A stretch of DNA of 64,000 nucleotides from assembly GCF_014646015.1 (NCBI RefSeq), contig NZ_BMMQ01000003.1, positions 372,001 through 436,000 on the forward strand. Reading direction: 5' to 3'. Under the pieces are notes generated by a model that had not been told where the DNA came from, ran no database searches, and saw nothing but the letters and a program-made list of their open reading frames with translations. This DNA comes from Microbacterium nanhaiense (lineage in GTDB: Bacteria; Actinomycetota; Actinomycetes; Actinomycetales; Microbacteriaceae). Positions within the stretch are counted from its first letter, which is position 1, and each line of letters begins with the position of its first letter. A program made the translations under genes and the position numbers. Positions 1-8,932 of this stretch are shown here, in pieces.

Positions 1-1302
1 GCGCGCGGCGGGGTGGCGCAGGTCGAGCAGGTGCCTGCCGTGTTCGGCGATGCGCACGCCTGCGCGCTGGAAGAAGGCCCCGTCGGGCAGCGTCGTGGCG
101 AGCGGGGAACGCACCCCGATGACCTCGGGTTCCAGCCACAGTCCCGGCACCATGCCGCGCTCGCGGATCCGGCCCGTCACCTCCGCGATGCCGCCGGGGA
201 AGCGCGTGGCGGACGGCAGCCATTCGCCGACGCCGTCCCACCAGCTACCGTCGGCGTACCAGCCGGCGTCGATGCAGAAGATGTCCGCGCCGGCCTCCGC
301 CGCGGCATCGATGAGGGGGAGGAGCTTCTCGGTCGTGGGGTCGCCCATCAGCGTGTTCATGTAGTCGTTGAACACGACCGGGAGTGATTCGTCGGCGGGG
401 CGGGGGAGGCGGATCGCGCGGCGCTGTCGAGCGAGCACGCGTAACGCGTCATCGAGGCCGCCCGCCGCAACGGCGAGCGACACCGGGACCGTGCGGAACG
501 ATCCGCCGTCCCTCAGTCGCACGCTCCACTGATGCTCCTGATCGGTCGGTCCCGTCAACGCCAGGTAGGCGCCGCGGCCGGTCTCGCCGATCTCGGCCGT
601 CCACGGGCCGTTGTGCTCGACCTGCCAGGCGAGGGCGTACGACGCGTCGGTCGCCGCGGGCGCGCCCGCGGGTACCTGCTCGCCGCTGGACCAGGATCCG
701 CGGTTGCCGAGTGCGAGGCGGGTTCGGGGCGCTTGGTGGTTGTGCGCGGCGCGATCGACGTCGATGAGCCCCGCCTCCCGGAGCGGTTCGACGCGCCAGC
801 GATTCTCGGCGATCCAGTCGTTGTCGGCGCGGGCGACGACGATGTCGTCGACGGATTCGACCCCGGCGTCGTCGAGGAAGGAGCCGATCGCGACGCTCGT
901 GACGGCGTCGATGACGAGGTCGCCGGCGACCTCGATCTCGGTCCACGTGCGCACGGCCGGCGCGGACTCATGCGCCTCGAACACGCTCGTTGCCCGCACG
1001 CCCCGAGAAGGATCCGCCTGCACGACCCGCAGGGTGTGCCATGGGCCGTCGACGCTCTGATCATGCGACACATGACGCAGCTCCGCCCCGATGACCGTGT
1101 CGACGCGGCGGAAGCTCCCGGGGAAGCGGCCGTGCCCGAGGGCGGTCATCTCGACAAGGGGTTGCGCGGCGAGGCGTGCGTCGGGAGCGGGCGCCCCCGC
1201 CGGTCGAATCGACGTGATCGCGACGGGAGCGGACGCGTCGATCGCGAGGTCGAGGGCGACGCATGGTGCGCGCCAGCAGAGCAGGGTCGGGGACTCGGGC
1301 AT
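1..1302 (-). CDS. GH36 alpha-galactosidase, partial (3' end outside the window)
   Basis: The first 434 codons of a retaining alpha-galactosidase that would release terminal alpha-galactose from galacto-oligosaccharides. Seen: an N-terminal beta-sandwich region, then the GH36 barrel signatures FNDYMNTLMGDPT, FCIDAGWYADGSWWDG and LWLEPEVIGVRSP. The reading frame is open to the left edge, so the C-terminal part with the catalytic KWD nucleophile motif lies outside and cannot be checked. The ATG at 1302 is preceded by GAAGAGGA. It is divergent from a ROK regulator and lies 1.3 kb from a second GH36 gene whose sequence is clearly different, so this is not a recent duplication. Family assignment is firm; the exact substrate is inferred. 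No signal peptide is seen, so the enzyme is probably cytoplasmic. Confidence 0.88.
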   Translation of the reverse strand, partial: MPESPTLLCWRAPCVALDLAIDASAPVAITSIRPAGAPAPDARLAAQPLVEMTALGHGRFPGSFRRVDTVIGAELRHVSHDQSVDGPWHTLRVVQADPSRGVRATSVFEAHESAPAVRTWTEIEVAGDLVIDAVTSVAIGSFLDDAGVESVDDIVVARADNDWIAENRWRVEPLREAGLIDVDRAAHNHQAPRTRLALGNRGSWSSGEQVPAGAPAATDASYALAWQVEHNGPWTAEIGETGRGAYLALTGPTDQEHQWSVRLRDGGSFRTVPVSLAVAAGGLDDALRVLARQRRAIRLPRPADESLPVVFNDYMNTLMGDPTTEKLLPLIDAAAEAGADIFCIDAGWYADGSWWDGVGEWLPSATRFPGGIAEVTGRIRERGMVPGLWLEPEVIGVRSPLATTLPDGAFFQRAGVRIAEHGRHLLDLRHPAAR

Positions 1303-1396
1303 GGGATCCTCTTCGATCTCGGGTGAGTGGATCCGGCGTATTCGGCCGGACGGTGACATCCTGGCAAACGAGACACCCCGCTTGCGAGGTATTAAG

Positions 1397-1414
1397 TTTA
1401 GTAAGGTGACAAAG
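1397..1414. promoter_or_regulatory. candidate ROK operator, copy 1
   Basis: TTTAGTAAGGTGACAAAG ends at the base before the ROK start codon and matches 14 of 18 positions of a second copy at 2572-2589, upstream of the neighbouring GH36 gene. It lies in an AT-rich patch of the divergent GH36/ROK intergenic region. Binding by the adjacent ROK protein is inferred from repetition and position only. Confidence 0.45.
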
Positions 1415-2566
1415 ATGCCCGATGAGAACGAGACCGGCGCGCCGGTCGACATCGCCGCCCTCGCTCCCGCTGTCAAAGCCGCGCTGCTCGAGGTGTTGAT
1501 CCACGGCGAGCTCCCGCGAGCCGAGATCGCCCGCCGGTTGCACCTTTCCCGGGCGAGTCTCACCCGCATCACGCGCATCCTCGTCGACGGCGGCCTGCTG
1601 TCGGAGGGCGAGACGCGTCTCATGGCGCAGACGGGGCGCCCCTCGGAGATGTTGCGGCTACGCGCCGAGGCGCGACACGTGCTCGGCATCAAGCTCACCG
1701 GCGACGGCCTCTTCGCGGTTGTCACGGACCTCGCTGCCACAGCCGTCGCGACCGCGGAACGGCCGCTGCGTTCCGCAGAACCCGAGGACGTCGTCGCCGA
1801 CATCGCCGACGTCGCGGCAGGTTTCCGCGCCGAGTTCCCCGATATCGTCGCGGTCGGTATCGCTCTCGCCGGCCGCGTGCATCAGCGGGACGACGGGCCC
1901 TTCGTGGAAGTGTCGGAATGGCTCGACTGGCGCGACGTGCCCCTCGGTGCCATGGTGCGGTCGGCGGTCGGGTTGCCGTGCGCCGTCGAGAACGATGTCA
2001 GCGCTCTGACCGCGACCGAGCACTGGTTCGGGGCGGGCACCGGTGTGGACGACATGGCCCTCATCACGGTCGGCGTCGGCATAGGCTGCGGTCTCGTCGT
2101 GAACGGAAGCCCGGTCGAGGGGGCGCACGCGCGCGCCGGCCTCGTGAGTCACACGATCGTCGATGAGGCGGGCCCCTATTGCGGTCTCGGGCATCGCGGG
2201 TGCGTCTCGAGCATGCTGACGAGCGGGGCGATCGTCGGCGCCTATCGCGTCGTCGGCATCGACTATGCCGGCGTCGTCGCCGCGGCACGCGACGGAGACG
2301 CCATCGCCCGCGCGATCTTCGCCGATGCGGGCCGCGCGCTCGGCGTGCTCATCGCGGCCGTCGTGAACCTCGTCGATCCCCGGAAGGTCGTGCTCTCGGG
2401 AGACGGCATTGCCGTCGTCGAACTCGGGGGTGATGAGATGCGGGCCGAGCTCGATCGTCGCCTCGACGGCAGCGCCGCGCCCGTCGACATCGACGTGCGC
2501 ACCTGGGACTTCTCGGAGTGGGCGCGCGCCGGCGCGGGGATCGCGATTCGAAGCATGCTCTCCTGA
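1415..2566 (+). CDS. ROK-family transcriptional regulator (alpha-galactoside locus)
   Basis: A 383-residue repressor of the NagC/XylR type. Residues about 15-70 form a winged helix (AEIARRLHLSRASLTRITR), followed by the ROK sugar-kinase fold with a VGVGIGCGLV phosphate-type loop and the CGLGHRGC segment, which keeps two of the three cysteines of the usual CxCGxxGC zinc site. The ATG at 1415 is preceded by AAGG; an in-frame GTG at 1406 is possible. The gene sits between two GH36 alpha-galactosidases and is divergent from the first, so it probably controls both in response to an alpha-galactoside or galactose. The ligand is not visible from sequence. Confidence 0.85.
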   Translation: MPDENETGAPVDIAALAPAVKAALLEVLIHGELPRAEIARRLHLSRASLTRITRILVDGGLLSEGETRLMAQTGRPSEMLRLRAEARHVLGIKLTGDGLFAVVTDLAATAVATAERPLRSAEPEDVVADIADVAAGFRAEFPDIVAVGIALAGRVHQRDDGPFVEVSEWLDWRDVPLGAMVRSAVGLPCAVENDVSALTATEHWFGAGTGVDDMALITVGVGIGCGLVVNGSPVEGAHARAGLVSHTIVDEAGPYCGLGHRGCVSSMLTSGAIVGAYRVVGIDYAGVVAAARDGDAIARAIFADAGRALGVLIAAVVNLVDPRKVVLSGDGIAVVELGGDEMRAELDRRLDGSAAPVDIDVRTWDFSEWARAGAGIAIRSMLS

Positions 2567-2571
2567 CAATG

Positions 2572-2589
2572 TTTCATCAGTTGACAAAG
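2572..2589. promoter_or_regulatory. candidate ROK operator, copy 2
   Basis: TTTCATCAGTTGACAAAG, 14 of 18 identical to the copy at 1397-1414. It contains TTGACA at 2581-2586, a perfect -35 hexamer, although no convincing -10 follows at normal spacing. Position between the ROK gene and the second GH36 gene suggests it blocks transcription of the latter. Confidence 0.42.
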
Positions 2590-2646
2590 TATGAACGAGG
2601 CGCGAGTCTGTACAGGGGGCATTGAGGCCCCATGGACGGAGAGCGC

Positions 2647-4785
2647 ATGACGCACATCACACACACGGCCTCCTCCGTGAGGATCCGGAGATTCCACGCG
2701 CAGGGGAGCGCCCTCATCGTCGCTTTCCCGGAGGACGGCCTTCCCGAGGTTCTCCACTGGGGCGCGGATCCGGGAGTGCACGCCGAGCGAGGTCTGTCAG
2801 AGCTGCGCCGCGCCGCGCGCAGACAGGTGACGCCGAGCGCGTTCGACGAGGCCTGGCCCCTGACGATCCTGCCGACCGAGCGCGACGGGTGGGCGGGACG
2901 GCCCGCCCTCGCCGGCTCGCGCCAGGGTGCGCCGCTGTTTCCGGCCTGGCGGACCATCGAGATAGACGAGGACGAGCGCGGCTTCCGACTGACGGCGGAA
3001 GGTGCGGGACTGCGCCTGCACAGCGAGATGGGCTTCGACGCGCACGGCGTGCTGAGGGTGACGCATCGCGTCACGAACATCGGCCCGTTCGATGTCGCGC
3101 TCGCGGCTCTCGACGCGACGATTCCCGTGCCCGCGCGCGCGGGCGAGGTGCTCGATTTCACCGGCCGGTGGATCCGCGAGCGTGCGCCGCAGCGACGCCC
3201 CGTCGCGATGGGGTCGTTCGCCCGCGAAACGCGGCGCGGCCGCACCGGGCACGATTCGCCGCTTCTCATGGTCGTCGGCGAGCCGGGCTTTGCCGATCGC
3301 TCGGGCGAAGTCTGGGCGGTGCACCTCGCGTGGAGCGGTGACAGCGTCTATCGCACCGATCGCCTCCCCGAGGGAGTCAACGCGATCGGGGCGGGCGAGC
3401 TGTTGCGCGCCGATGAGATCGTGCTCGCCCCCGGCGACGAGTTCGAGGCCCCGACGGCGTGGTTCGCCTGGAGCGACGCGGGCCTCGACGGCATGTCGGC
3501 GCGCCTGCATGCGTCGATTCGCGCACGCGCCGGCCATCCGCGCAGCACCCGGCCCGTCATGCTGAACACCTGGGAGGCGGTCTACTTCCAGCACTCGCTC
3601 CCACCGCTGCTCGCGCTCGCGGATGCCGCCGCTGCCGTCGGCGTGGAGCGTTTCGTGCTCGACGACGGGTGGTTCCTCGGGCGGCGGGACGATTCCACCT
3701 CGCTCGGTGACTGGTTCGCGGATCCGGAGGTGTGGCCCGAAGGCCTGCATCCGATCATCGACCACGTGCGCTCCCTCGGCATGGGCTTCGGCCTGTGGGT
3801 CGAGCCCGAGATGATCAGCCCGGGCTCGCGGCTCGAGGCGGCCCACCCCGAGTGGGTGCTCGGCCCCGTCGACCACCACCCGCGCGCTTGGCGCCACCAG
3901 CAGGTGCTCGACCTCGCCCGCCCGGAGGCGTTCGCCTATGTGCGGGATCGCCTCGACGCGCTGCTCACGGAGTATCCGATCGAGTTCCTGAAATGGGACC
4001 AGAACCGCGACCTGATCGAGGCGGTGCACGCCGGGCGGGCCGGTGTCGACGCGCACACGCGCGCGACCTACGCGCTGCTCGACGCGCTCCGGAAACGGCA
4101 CCCCGGCGTCGAGATCGAGTCCTGCGCATCGGGTGGCGGCCGAGTCGACCTCGGGATCCTGGAACACACCGATCGCGTCTGGGCCTCGGACACGAACGAT
4201 CCCATCGAGCGCTCGCGCATCCAACGGGGCACCGAGATGCTCCTCCCGCCGGAACTGATCGGCAGCCACGTGGGGCCGGGCACCGCGCACACGACGGGCC
4301 GCACGACGGATCTGCGCTTCCGTGCGTCGATGACGCTGTTCGCCTCGGCGGGGATCGAGATGGACATCACGCGCCTCGAGGCGGACGAGCGCGAAATGCT
4401 CGCCGCGTGGATCGCGGAGTACAAGCGCCTGCGTCCGCTGCTGCATGGCGGCGAGCTGGTACACGGCGCGACCGGCGACCGCGGCACGTCGCTCACGGGA
4501 TCCGTGTCGGCCGACCGCCGGTGGGCCCTCTACCGCCTCTCGCGCGAGGAGACGGCGGAGTGGTCCGTGCCGCCGCTCCTGATGCTGCCGGGGCTCGACT
4601 CGGCGCTCGACTATAGAGTGCGCGTCATCCCGTCGCTCTCGGCCGAGCAGCACGACGCGGTGCCCGTGGCGTGGATCGCCGACGGCCAGATCGAACAGCC
4701 CGGCGCGCTCCTGGCGTCCGTGGGCCTCCGCGTGCCGCAGCTGCGGCCCGGATCGGCCCTGGTGATCGAGGTCACCGCGGCCTGA
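2647..4785 (+). CDS. GH36 alpha-galactosidase
   Basis: A complete 712-residue alpha-galactosidase hydrolysing terminal alpha-1,6-galactosides (raffinose family, galactomannan fragments). Family hallmarks are present in order: NTWEAVYF, LDDGWFLGRRDD, LWVEPEMISPGSRL, the nucleophile in KWDQNRD (Asp451), ESCASGGGR, and the acid/base in WASDTND (Asp515). Length fits full GH36 enzymes with N-terminal super-sandwich, barrel and C-terminal beta domain. The start at 2647 is preferred because GGAGAG lies three bases upstream; an in-frame ATG at 2632 is the alternative. There is no signal peptide, so it should act on imported sugar. It follows the ROK gene, with a candidate operator in the gap, and is closed by a strong hairpin. 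Confidence 0.93.
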   Translation: MTHITHTASSVRIRRFHAQGSALIVAFPEDGLPEVLHWGADPGVHAERGLSELRRAARRQVTPSAFDEAWPLTILPTERDGWAGRPALAGSRQGAPLFPAWRTIEIDEDERGFRLTAEGAGLRLHSEMGFDAHGVLRVTHRVTNIGPFDVALAALDATIPVPARAGEVLDFTGRWIRERAPQRRPVAMGSFARETRRGRTGHDSPLLMVVGEPGFADRSGEVWAVHLAWSGDSVYRTDRLPEGVNAIGAGELLRADEIVLAPGDEFEAPTAWFAWSDAGLDGMSARLHASIRARAGHPRSTRPVMLNTWEAVYFQHSLPPLLALADAAAAVGVERFVLDDGWFLGRRDDSTSLGDWFADPEVWPEGLHPIIDHVRSLGMGFGLWVEPEMISPGSRLEAAHPEWVLGPVDHHPRAWRHQQVLDLARPEAFAYVRDRLDALLTEYPIEFLKWDQNRDLIEAVHAGRAGVDAHTRATYALLDALRKRHPGVEIESCASGGGRVDLGILEHTDRVWASDTNDPIERSRIQRGTEMLLPPELIGSHVGPGTAHTTGRTTDLRFRASMTLFASAGIEMDITRLEADEREMLAAWIAEYKRLRPLLHGGELVHGATGDRGTSLTGSVSADRRWALYRLSREETAEWSVPPLLMLPGLDSALDYRVRVIPSLSAEQHDAVPVAWIADGQIEQPGALLASVGLRVPQLRPGSALVIEVTAA

Positions 4786-4804
4786 TCGCCTGATCGCCTG
4801 CACG

Positions 4805-4834
4805 CGAACGCCCCCGCCTCGGCGGGGGCGTTCG
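4805..4834. terminator. bidirectional intrinsic terminator hairpin
   Basis: A perfect 14-base inverted repeat (CGAACGCCCCCGCC and its complement) separated by two bases. It lies between the convergent GH36 and whiB genes. There is no long T run, as is common in high-GC actinobacteria. Confidence 0.72.
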
Positions 4835-4850
4835 CGGCGACGAATCGGTG

Positions 4851-5099
4851 TCAGCCGGCGCGGCGGGCGCGGGCGGCGCGGCGCTTCAGCGCGCGGCGCT
4901 CGTCCTCGCTGAGGCCGCCCCAGACGCCCGAGTCCTGGCCCGTCTCGAGGGCGTACTGCAGGCACACCTCGGTCACGGTGCAGCGGGCGCAAACCGACTT
5001 AGCCTTCTCGATCTGGTCGACGGCCGGGCCGGTGTTCCCGACGGGGAAGAACAGCTCCGGGTCAACGGTGAGGCAAGCGGCCTTGTCGCGCCAATCCAT
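4851..5099 (-). CDS. whiB1: WhiB1-type iron-sulfur transcription factor
   Basis: An 82-residue WhiB protein. Cysteines fall at 9, 37, 40 and 46, the arrangement of mycobacterial WhiB1, and would hold a 4Fe-4S cluster. The turn motif SGVWGG (near residue 57) and a basic C-terminal tail (RRALKRRAARARR), the DNA-binding part, are present. WhiB1/WblE proteins are conserved essential regulators in actinobacteria, so this is a resident gene rather than part of the sugar loci. The ATG at 5099 has AGGAG at good spacing; the frame is open further upstream, but the extra residues do not resemble the family. Confidence 0.93.
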   Translation of the reverse strand: MDWRDKAACLTVDPELFFPVGNTGPAVDQIEKAKSVCARCTVTEVCLQYALETGQDSGVWGGLSEDERRALKRRAARARRAG

Positions 5100-5319
5100 G
5101 CGGGGGCTCCTAAGCGTAGTGGTGGGGTTCGTTTTGCGGGGTTCAGCTCGGATCAAGTAAGGTCTGACTAAGCTGGATGTGAGGCGGCTGCACGCCGCGC
5201 ACCCCACCACGCTGTGGGAAACACACCGTTAATAATTGTCGTACAGGCGGTGGTCTGGATCAAGGGTTTTGGGAAATCTCCAGGAACTCTTCTTTATAAC
5301 GCCTGTGGGAAGAGACTCG

Positions 5320-5721
5320 ATGAGCGCCGAACCCGCCGCCCGTACCCCCGCCACTCGCGTCGCATCCGTTCTGCTCGCGCTTGAGGCCCTCGTCCTCGTG
5401 ATCCTCACGGGGTGGCAGATCGTCGAGATCGTCGCGGGCGAGCTGACCTCGGTGACGACGTCGATCGCGCTGGTCGTGCTCACCCTGATCGCCGCGGTGG
5501 GAGTCGGCGCCTTCGCGTTCGCGGTGTGGGCGGGCGCGTCCTGGGGGCGTTCGGGCGGTATCGTCACGCAGGTGCTGATCGTCGCGATCGCCATCGGATC
5601 CGTGCAGGGCGGGGCCGGGCACTGGGGAATCGCCCTCGCGCTCGCGGCCCCGGCCGTGGTGACCTTCGTCGCCCTCATCGGCTCCGCGCGCGGTGCCGGA
5701 CGGCCGGTCTCAGAGGACTGA
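5320..5721 (+). CDS. small membrane protein, function unknown
   Basis: A 133-residue protein of roughly four hydrophobic helices: VASVLLALEALVLVIL, TSIALVVLTLIAAVGVGAF, a segment around VTQVLIVAIAIGS, and IALALAAPAVVTFVAL. The ends are short and polar. The ATG at 5320 follows GGAAGAG; the frame is open upstream to 5236 without a good ribosome site. It is divergent from whiB1 and convergent with the TauE gene five bases beyond its stop. No catalytic motif is visible. Similar short integral proteins are common in Microbacteriaceae; I cannot assign a role. Confidence 0.72.
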   Translation: MSAEPAARTPATRVASVLLALEALVLVILTGWQIVEIVAGELTSVTTSIALVVLTLIAAVGVGAFAFAVWAGASWGRSGGIVTQVLIVAIAIGSVQGGAGHWGIALALAAPAVVTFVALIGSARGAGRPVSED

Positions 5722-5726
5722 CCTCC

Positions 5727-6461
5727 TCAGAAGACGAGGTACAGCGCGCCGACGAGAGTCAGCACGACGACGATCGTCTCGAAGGTCTTCTGCGACAGCT
5801 TCGTGATGATGTAGCGCCCGATGGCCGCACCCACGAGCACCGGCACGACGAGAATCAGGTCGATCCAGAGCGTCGGCACCGTGATGATCCCGAGGCCGAT
5901 CGAGATCGGCAGCTTCACGATGTTGATGATCGCGAAGAACCATGCCGCCGTGCCGAGGAAGGTGTTCACGGAGAAGCGCGACGCCAGGAAGTACATCGAC
6001 ATCGGCGGTCCGCCGGCGTTGGCGACCATCGTCGTGAAGCCGCCGAGCGAGCCGTAGGCGATCGCGGATCCGCGCCCCGGTTTCACCTCGGCGCCGCGCC
6101 GGCGCCACAGGGTGAGCAGCACGACGAAGATGAGCAGGATGCCGATCGACCGTTTCACCCAGGCATCGCCCACGAGGGCGAGGAAGACCGCGCCGAGGGC
6201 GAGTCCGGCGATCACGGACGGCGCGAGCCGCACGATCGCCCTCCAATCGGCATGGCGCCGATAGAGGGCGAGCGCCATGACGTCGCCGAGGATCAGCAGG
6301 AGCAGCATCGCACCGGTCGATTCCTTGGCGGGCAGGGCCGCCGCGAACAGGGCGATGCCGAGCGTGTTCGCTCCGGGCAGGCCGGTTTTGGAGACGCCGA
6401 CGACGATCGCGCCGACGACCAGTCCGGCCCAGGCGAGGGCGCTGAGGGAGGGGATATCCAC
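5727..6461 (-). CDS. TauE/SafE family permease (sulfite/organic-anion exporter-like)
   Basis: A 244-residue protein of about seven or eight hydrophobic helices, with the paired repeat layout of TauE/SafE transporters: an N-terminal LAWAGLVVGAIVVGVSKTGL and a second-half SLGGFTTMVANAGGPPMS, the conserved glycine/proline motifs of the family. Known members move sulfite, taurine degradation products or other small anions; the substrate here cannot be read. The start codon is GTG at 6461. It lies 39 bases downstream of the oxidoreductase gene on the same strand, so the two may be cotranscribed. It has no evident link to the sugar genes. Confidence 0.88.
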   Translation of the reverse strand: MDIPSLSALAWAGLVVGAIVVGVSKTGLPGANTLGIALFAAALPAKESTGAMLLLLILGDVMALALYRRHADWRAIVRLAPSVIAGLALGAVFLALVGDAWVKRSIGILLIFVVLLTLWRRRGAEVKPGRGSAIAYGSLGGFTTMVANAGGPPMSMYFLASRFSVNTFLGTAAWFFAIINIVKLPISIGLGIITVPTLWIDLILVVPVLVGAAIGRYIITKLSQKTFETIVVVLTLVGALYLVF

Positions 6462-6500
6462 GGGGATCCACGCTATCGGGTGAATCCCCGCGGCAAACCC

Positions 6501-7439
6501 TTATGGCACGATGATGACCTTGCCGGCCGCGCCGTTCTCGTTCGCGTCCTGGGCGGCCGCGGCCTCCTCGAGCGGGAACGTCGGGCCGATCTCGACGTCG
6601 AAGTACTCGGTCGCGATCAGGGCGAGCGCGATGGGCAGGGCCTGGGAGCGCCACGTCTGCTGCTGCGGCGTCAGCGGAGCGGAGGCTCCGCCCGAGAAGG
6701 CGCGCAGCCCCATCTCCTCGGCCTTCGCGCCGAGCACGATGGTCGCGATGCGACTCTTGTCCTCGAGGAGCTCGAGGGAGGTCTCGAGCACGCCATCGGC
6801 GCCGGCGCAGTCGAGGATCGCCGTGACGCCGTCCGGCGCGATCTCCAGCACCCGCCCCGTGAGGCCGTCGCCGTAGCGCACCGGCTCGGCGCCGAGATCG
6901 CCGACGCGCTGCGCACGGGCGTCGCTCGTGGTCGCGATCACGCGTGCACCCGTCAGCACGGCGAACTGAATGGCGGCCTGCCCCACGGATCCCGATCCTC
7001 CGTGGATGAGCAGCGTGTCGTCTTCGCGGACGCCGAGCGACCTGATCGCCTGGTACGCGGTGCCGGCGGGAATTCCGAGCGCCGCACCCTGCGCGGCGCT
7101 GACGCCGGCGGGACGCAGATGCGCGTTCTCCGCCTTGACGGCGACATGCGTCGCGTACGCGCCCGATGCCCCGGTGAAGGCGACCGGGTCGCCGACGCGG
7201 AAGCCGTCGACGCCCCCGCCGATGGCCGCCACGGTGCCCGCACCGTCGGATCCCGCGCGCCAGGGGCCGTTGCCCGACAGCGGACGCATGCCGCTGCGGA
7301 GTTTGCGATCGATCGGATTCACCCCGATCGCTTCGACGGCGACCACGATCTGGCCCGCCGCCGCGGTCGGGCCTTCCACCGACTCGACCTCGAGAACCTC
7401 GCTGCCGCCGAACTTCGAGAACTGCACAACCTTCGCCAT
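6501..7439 (-). CDS. NAD(P)H-dependent zinc-less alcohol dehydrogenase/quinone oxidoreductase (MDR superfamily)
   Basis: A 312-residue medium-chain dehydrogenase/reductase. The N-terminal GroES-like domain (GVNPIDRKLRSG, GSDGAGTV) lacks the cysteine ligands of zinc alcohol dehydrogenases. A Rossmann domain with IHGGSGSVGQAAIQFA follows (about residue 138 on), and the C-terminus returns to the catalytic fold. This pattern is typical of quinone oxidoreductase-like enzymes that reduce enones or quinones with NADPH. It is transcribed leftward before the TauE gene and is separated from xylB by a strong hairpin, so it is probably independent of the xylose genes. Confidence 0.85.
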   Translation of the reverse strand: MAKVVQFSKFGGSEVLEVESVEGPTAAAGQIVVAVEAIGVNPIDRKLRSGMRPLSGNGPWRAGSDGAGTVAAIGGGVDGFRVGDPVAFTGASGAYATHVAVKAENAHLRPAGVSAAQGAALGIPAGTAYQAIRSLGVREDDTLLIHGGSGSVGQAAIQFAVLTGARVIATTSDARAQRVGDLGAEPVRYGDGLTGRVLEIAPDGVTAILDCAGADGVLETSLELLEDKSRIATIVLGAKAEEMGLRAFSGGASAPLTPQQQTWRSQALPIALALIATEYFDVEIGPTFPLEEAAAAQDANENGAAGKVIIVP

Positions 7440-7454
7440 GCGTCCACGCTACCG

Positions 7455-7500
7455 CGCCCCGGGCGTCACGTCTCCGCGGGGAGACACGACGCCCGGGGCG
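7455..7500 (-). terminator. xylB terminator hairpin
   Basis: Arms CGCCCCGGGCGTC (7455-7467) and its exact complement (7488-7500), 13 bases each; the loop itself contains a smaller stem (tctcc/ggaga). It lies just past the xylB stop codon and before the oxidoreductase start. Confidence 0.68.
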
Positions 7501-7512
7501 CGGACGGCAGGA

Positions 7513-8910
7513 TCAGAGGCGGGCGCGGTAGGCGGCGCGGGCCGGGGTCGCCCCGGGCTCGAGCTCGGCGAGGATCCGCGGCGACCAGGCGGGGCGGGTT
7601 CCCGTGAGGACCCACGCGGCCTGCGTGGCGGCGCCGAGTGCGACGTACTCGCCCGGGTCCGGAATCACGACGGGAACTCCGAAGACCTCGCCCGCGATCT
7701 GCTGAACGGCGGGGCTCTGCGCGGCACCGCCCGTGAGCAGCACGCGTTTCGCCTCGACCCCGAGCTCGCGCATCGCGTCGAGGCCCTCGGCGAGCGAGCA
7801 CAGCACGCCCTCGATCGCCGCGCGGGCGAGGTTCTCGCGCGTGGTGGATGCGAGCGTCATGCCAAAGAGGGTCGCGGTCGCGTCGGGGCGATTCGGCGTG
7901 CGCTCGCCCTCGAACCAGGGCTGCAGGACGAGCCCCGCCGATCCGGCATCGGCCGCGAGCGCGAGCCGCGACAGCTCGGCGTGGTCGACGCCGAGGAGCG
8001 CGGCGACCGCATCGAGAACGCGGGCGGCGTTCAGTGTGGTGACGATCGGGAGGTAGCCGCCCGCGGCGTCCGCGAAGCCGGCGACCGTACCGCTCGTGTC
8101 GCGAACGGGATCCGTCGCGACAGCGAACACGGTGCCGCTCGTCCCGATCGAGACGCCGATGTCGCCGGCGACGGCACCCATGCCGAGCGCGGCGCCGGCG
8201 TTGTCGCCCGCACCGGGAGCTACCCGGCGGCCCCGGCCGTCCGCGACGTATTCGGCGGGCCCGAGGACGCGCGGGAGGACGATGTCGGACGCATCGCGGC
8301 GGAGCGCGAGGGCGAGGAGCTCTCGGTCGTACGCGTCGCGCGACGAGTCGAAGTAGCCGGTGCCCGAGGCGTCGGAGCGGTCGGTGACGAGCTCGTCGAG
8401 GATCGGGCCGAACTCGCTCTCGCCCGCCGGTCCGTAACCGCGCAGGCGCCAGGACAGCCAGTCGTGGGGGAGTGCGACGGCGGCGACGCGGGCCGCATTG
8501 TCCGGCTCGGAGTCGGCGAGCCATCGCAGCTTCGTGATGGTGAAGGACGCGACCGGCACGAGTCCGGTCCGCCCGGCGAAGTCGGCGGCACCGACCTCGT
8601 CCGTGAGGGCCGCGGCGGCTCCCGCGGAACGCGTGTCGTTCCACAGGAGTGCGTCGCGGATGACCCGACCGTCGGCGTCGAGCGCCACGAGCCCGTGCTG
8701 CTGTCCCGCGATCGACCAGGCATCGACATCGTCGATGCCGCCCGCGTCGTTGATCGCCTCGCCGAGAGCGCGCCACCAGTGCGCCGGGTCGACCTCGGAT
8801 CCGTCGGGATGCGAGGCGCGACCGGAGCGCACGACCGCGCCCGTCTCGGTGTCGAGGATAAGGACCTTGCAGCTCTGCGTCGAAGAGTCGACGCCGGCGA
8901 CCAGAGTCAT
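7513..8910 (-). CDS. xylB: xylulokinase
   Basis: A 465-residue FGGY-family kinase that phosphorylates D-xylulose with ATP, feeding the pentose phosphate pathway. Seen: N-terminal phosphate loop ([10 protein letters not shown]), GQQHGLV, the catalytic-aspartate segment [11 protein letters not shown], the GTSGTVFA motif and the C-terminal adenosine-binding LTGGAAQSP. Length is normal for XylB. It lies 22 bases downstream of xylA on the same strand, so the two form an operon of isomerase then kinase. Ribulokinase and other FGGY kinases are alternatives in principle, but the xylA partner makes xylulokinase the natural call. Confidence 0.94.
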   Translation of the reverse strand: MTLVAGVDSSTQSCKVLILDTETGAVVRSGRASHPDGSEVDPAHWWRALGEAINDAGGIDDVDAWSIAGQQHGLVALDADGRVIRDALLWNDTRSAGAAAALTDEVGAADFAGRTGLVPVASFTITKLRWLADSEPDNAARVAAVALPHDWLSWRLRGYGPAGESEFGPILDELVTDRSDASGTGYFDSSRDAYDRELLALALRRDASDIVLPRVLGPAEYVADGRGRRVAPGAGDNAGAALGMGAVAGDIGVSIGTSGTVFAVATDPVRDTSGTVAGFADAAGGYLPIVTTLNAARVLDAVAALLGVDHAELSRLALAADAGSAGLVLQPWFEGERTPNRPDATATLFGMTLASTTRENLARAAIEGVLCSLAEGLDAMRELGVEAKRVLLTGGAAQSPAVQQIAGEVFGVPVVIPDPGEYVALGAATQAAWVLTGTRPAWSPRILAELEPGATPARAAYRARL

Positions 8911-8932
8911 CGTTCGTGCCTTATCGGGGGGA

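Noticed and set aside
1-4785. The two GH36 genes as a recent tandem duplication
   Set aside because: Their barrel motifs differ (FCIDAGWYAD against VLDDGWFLG) and N-termini do not match, so they are distinct subgroups.
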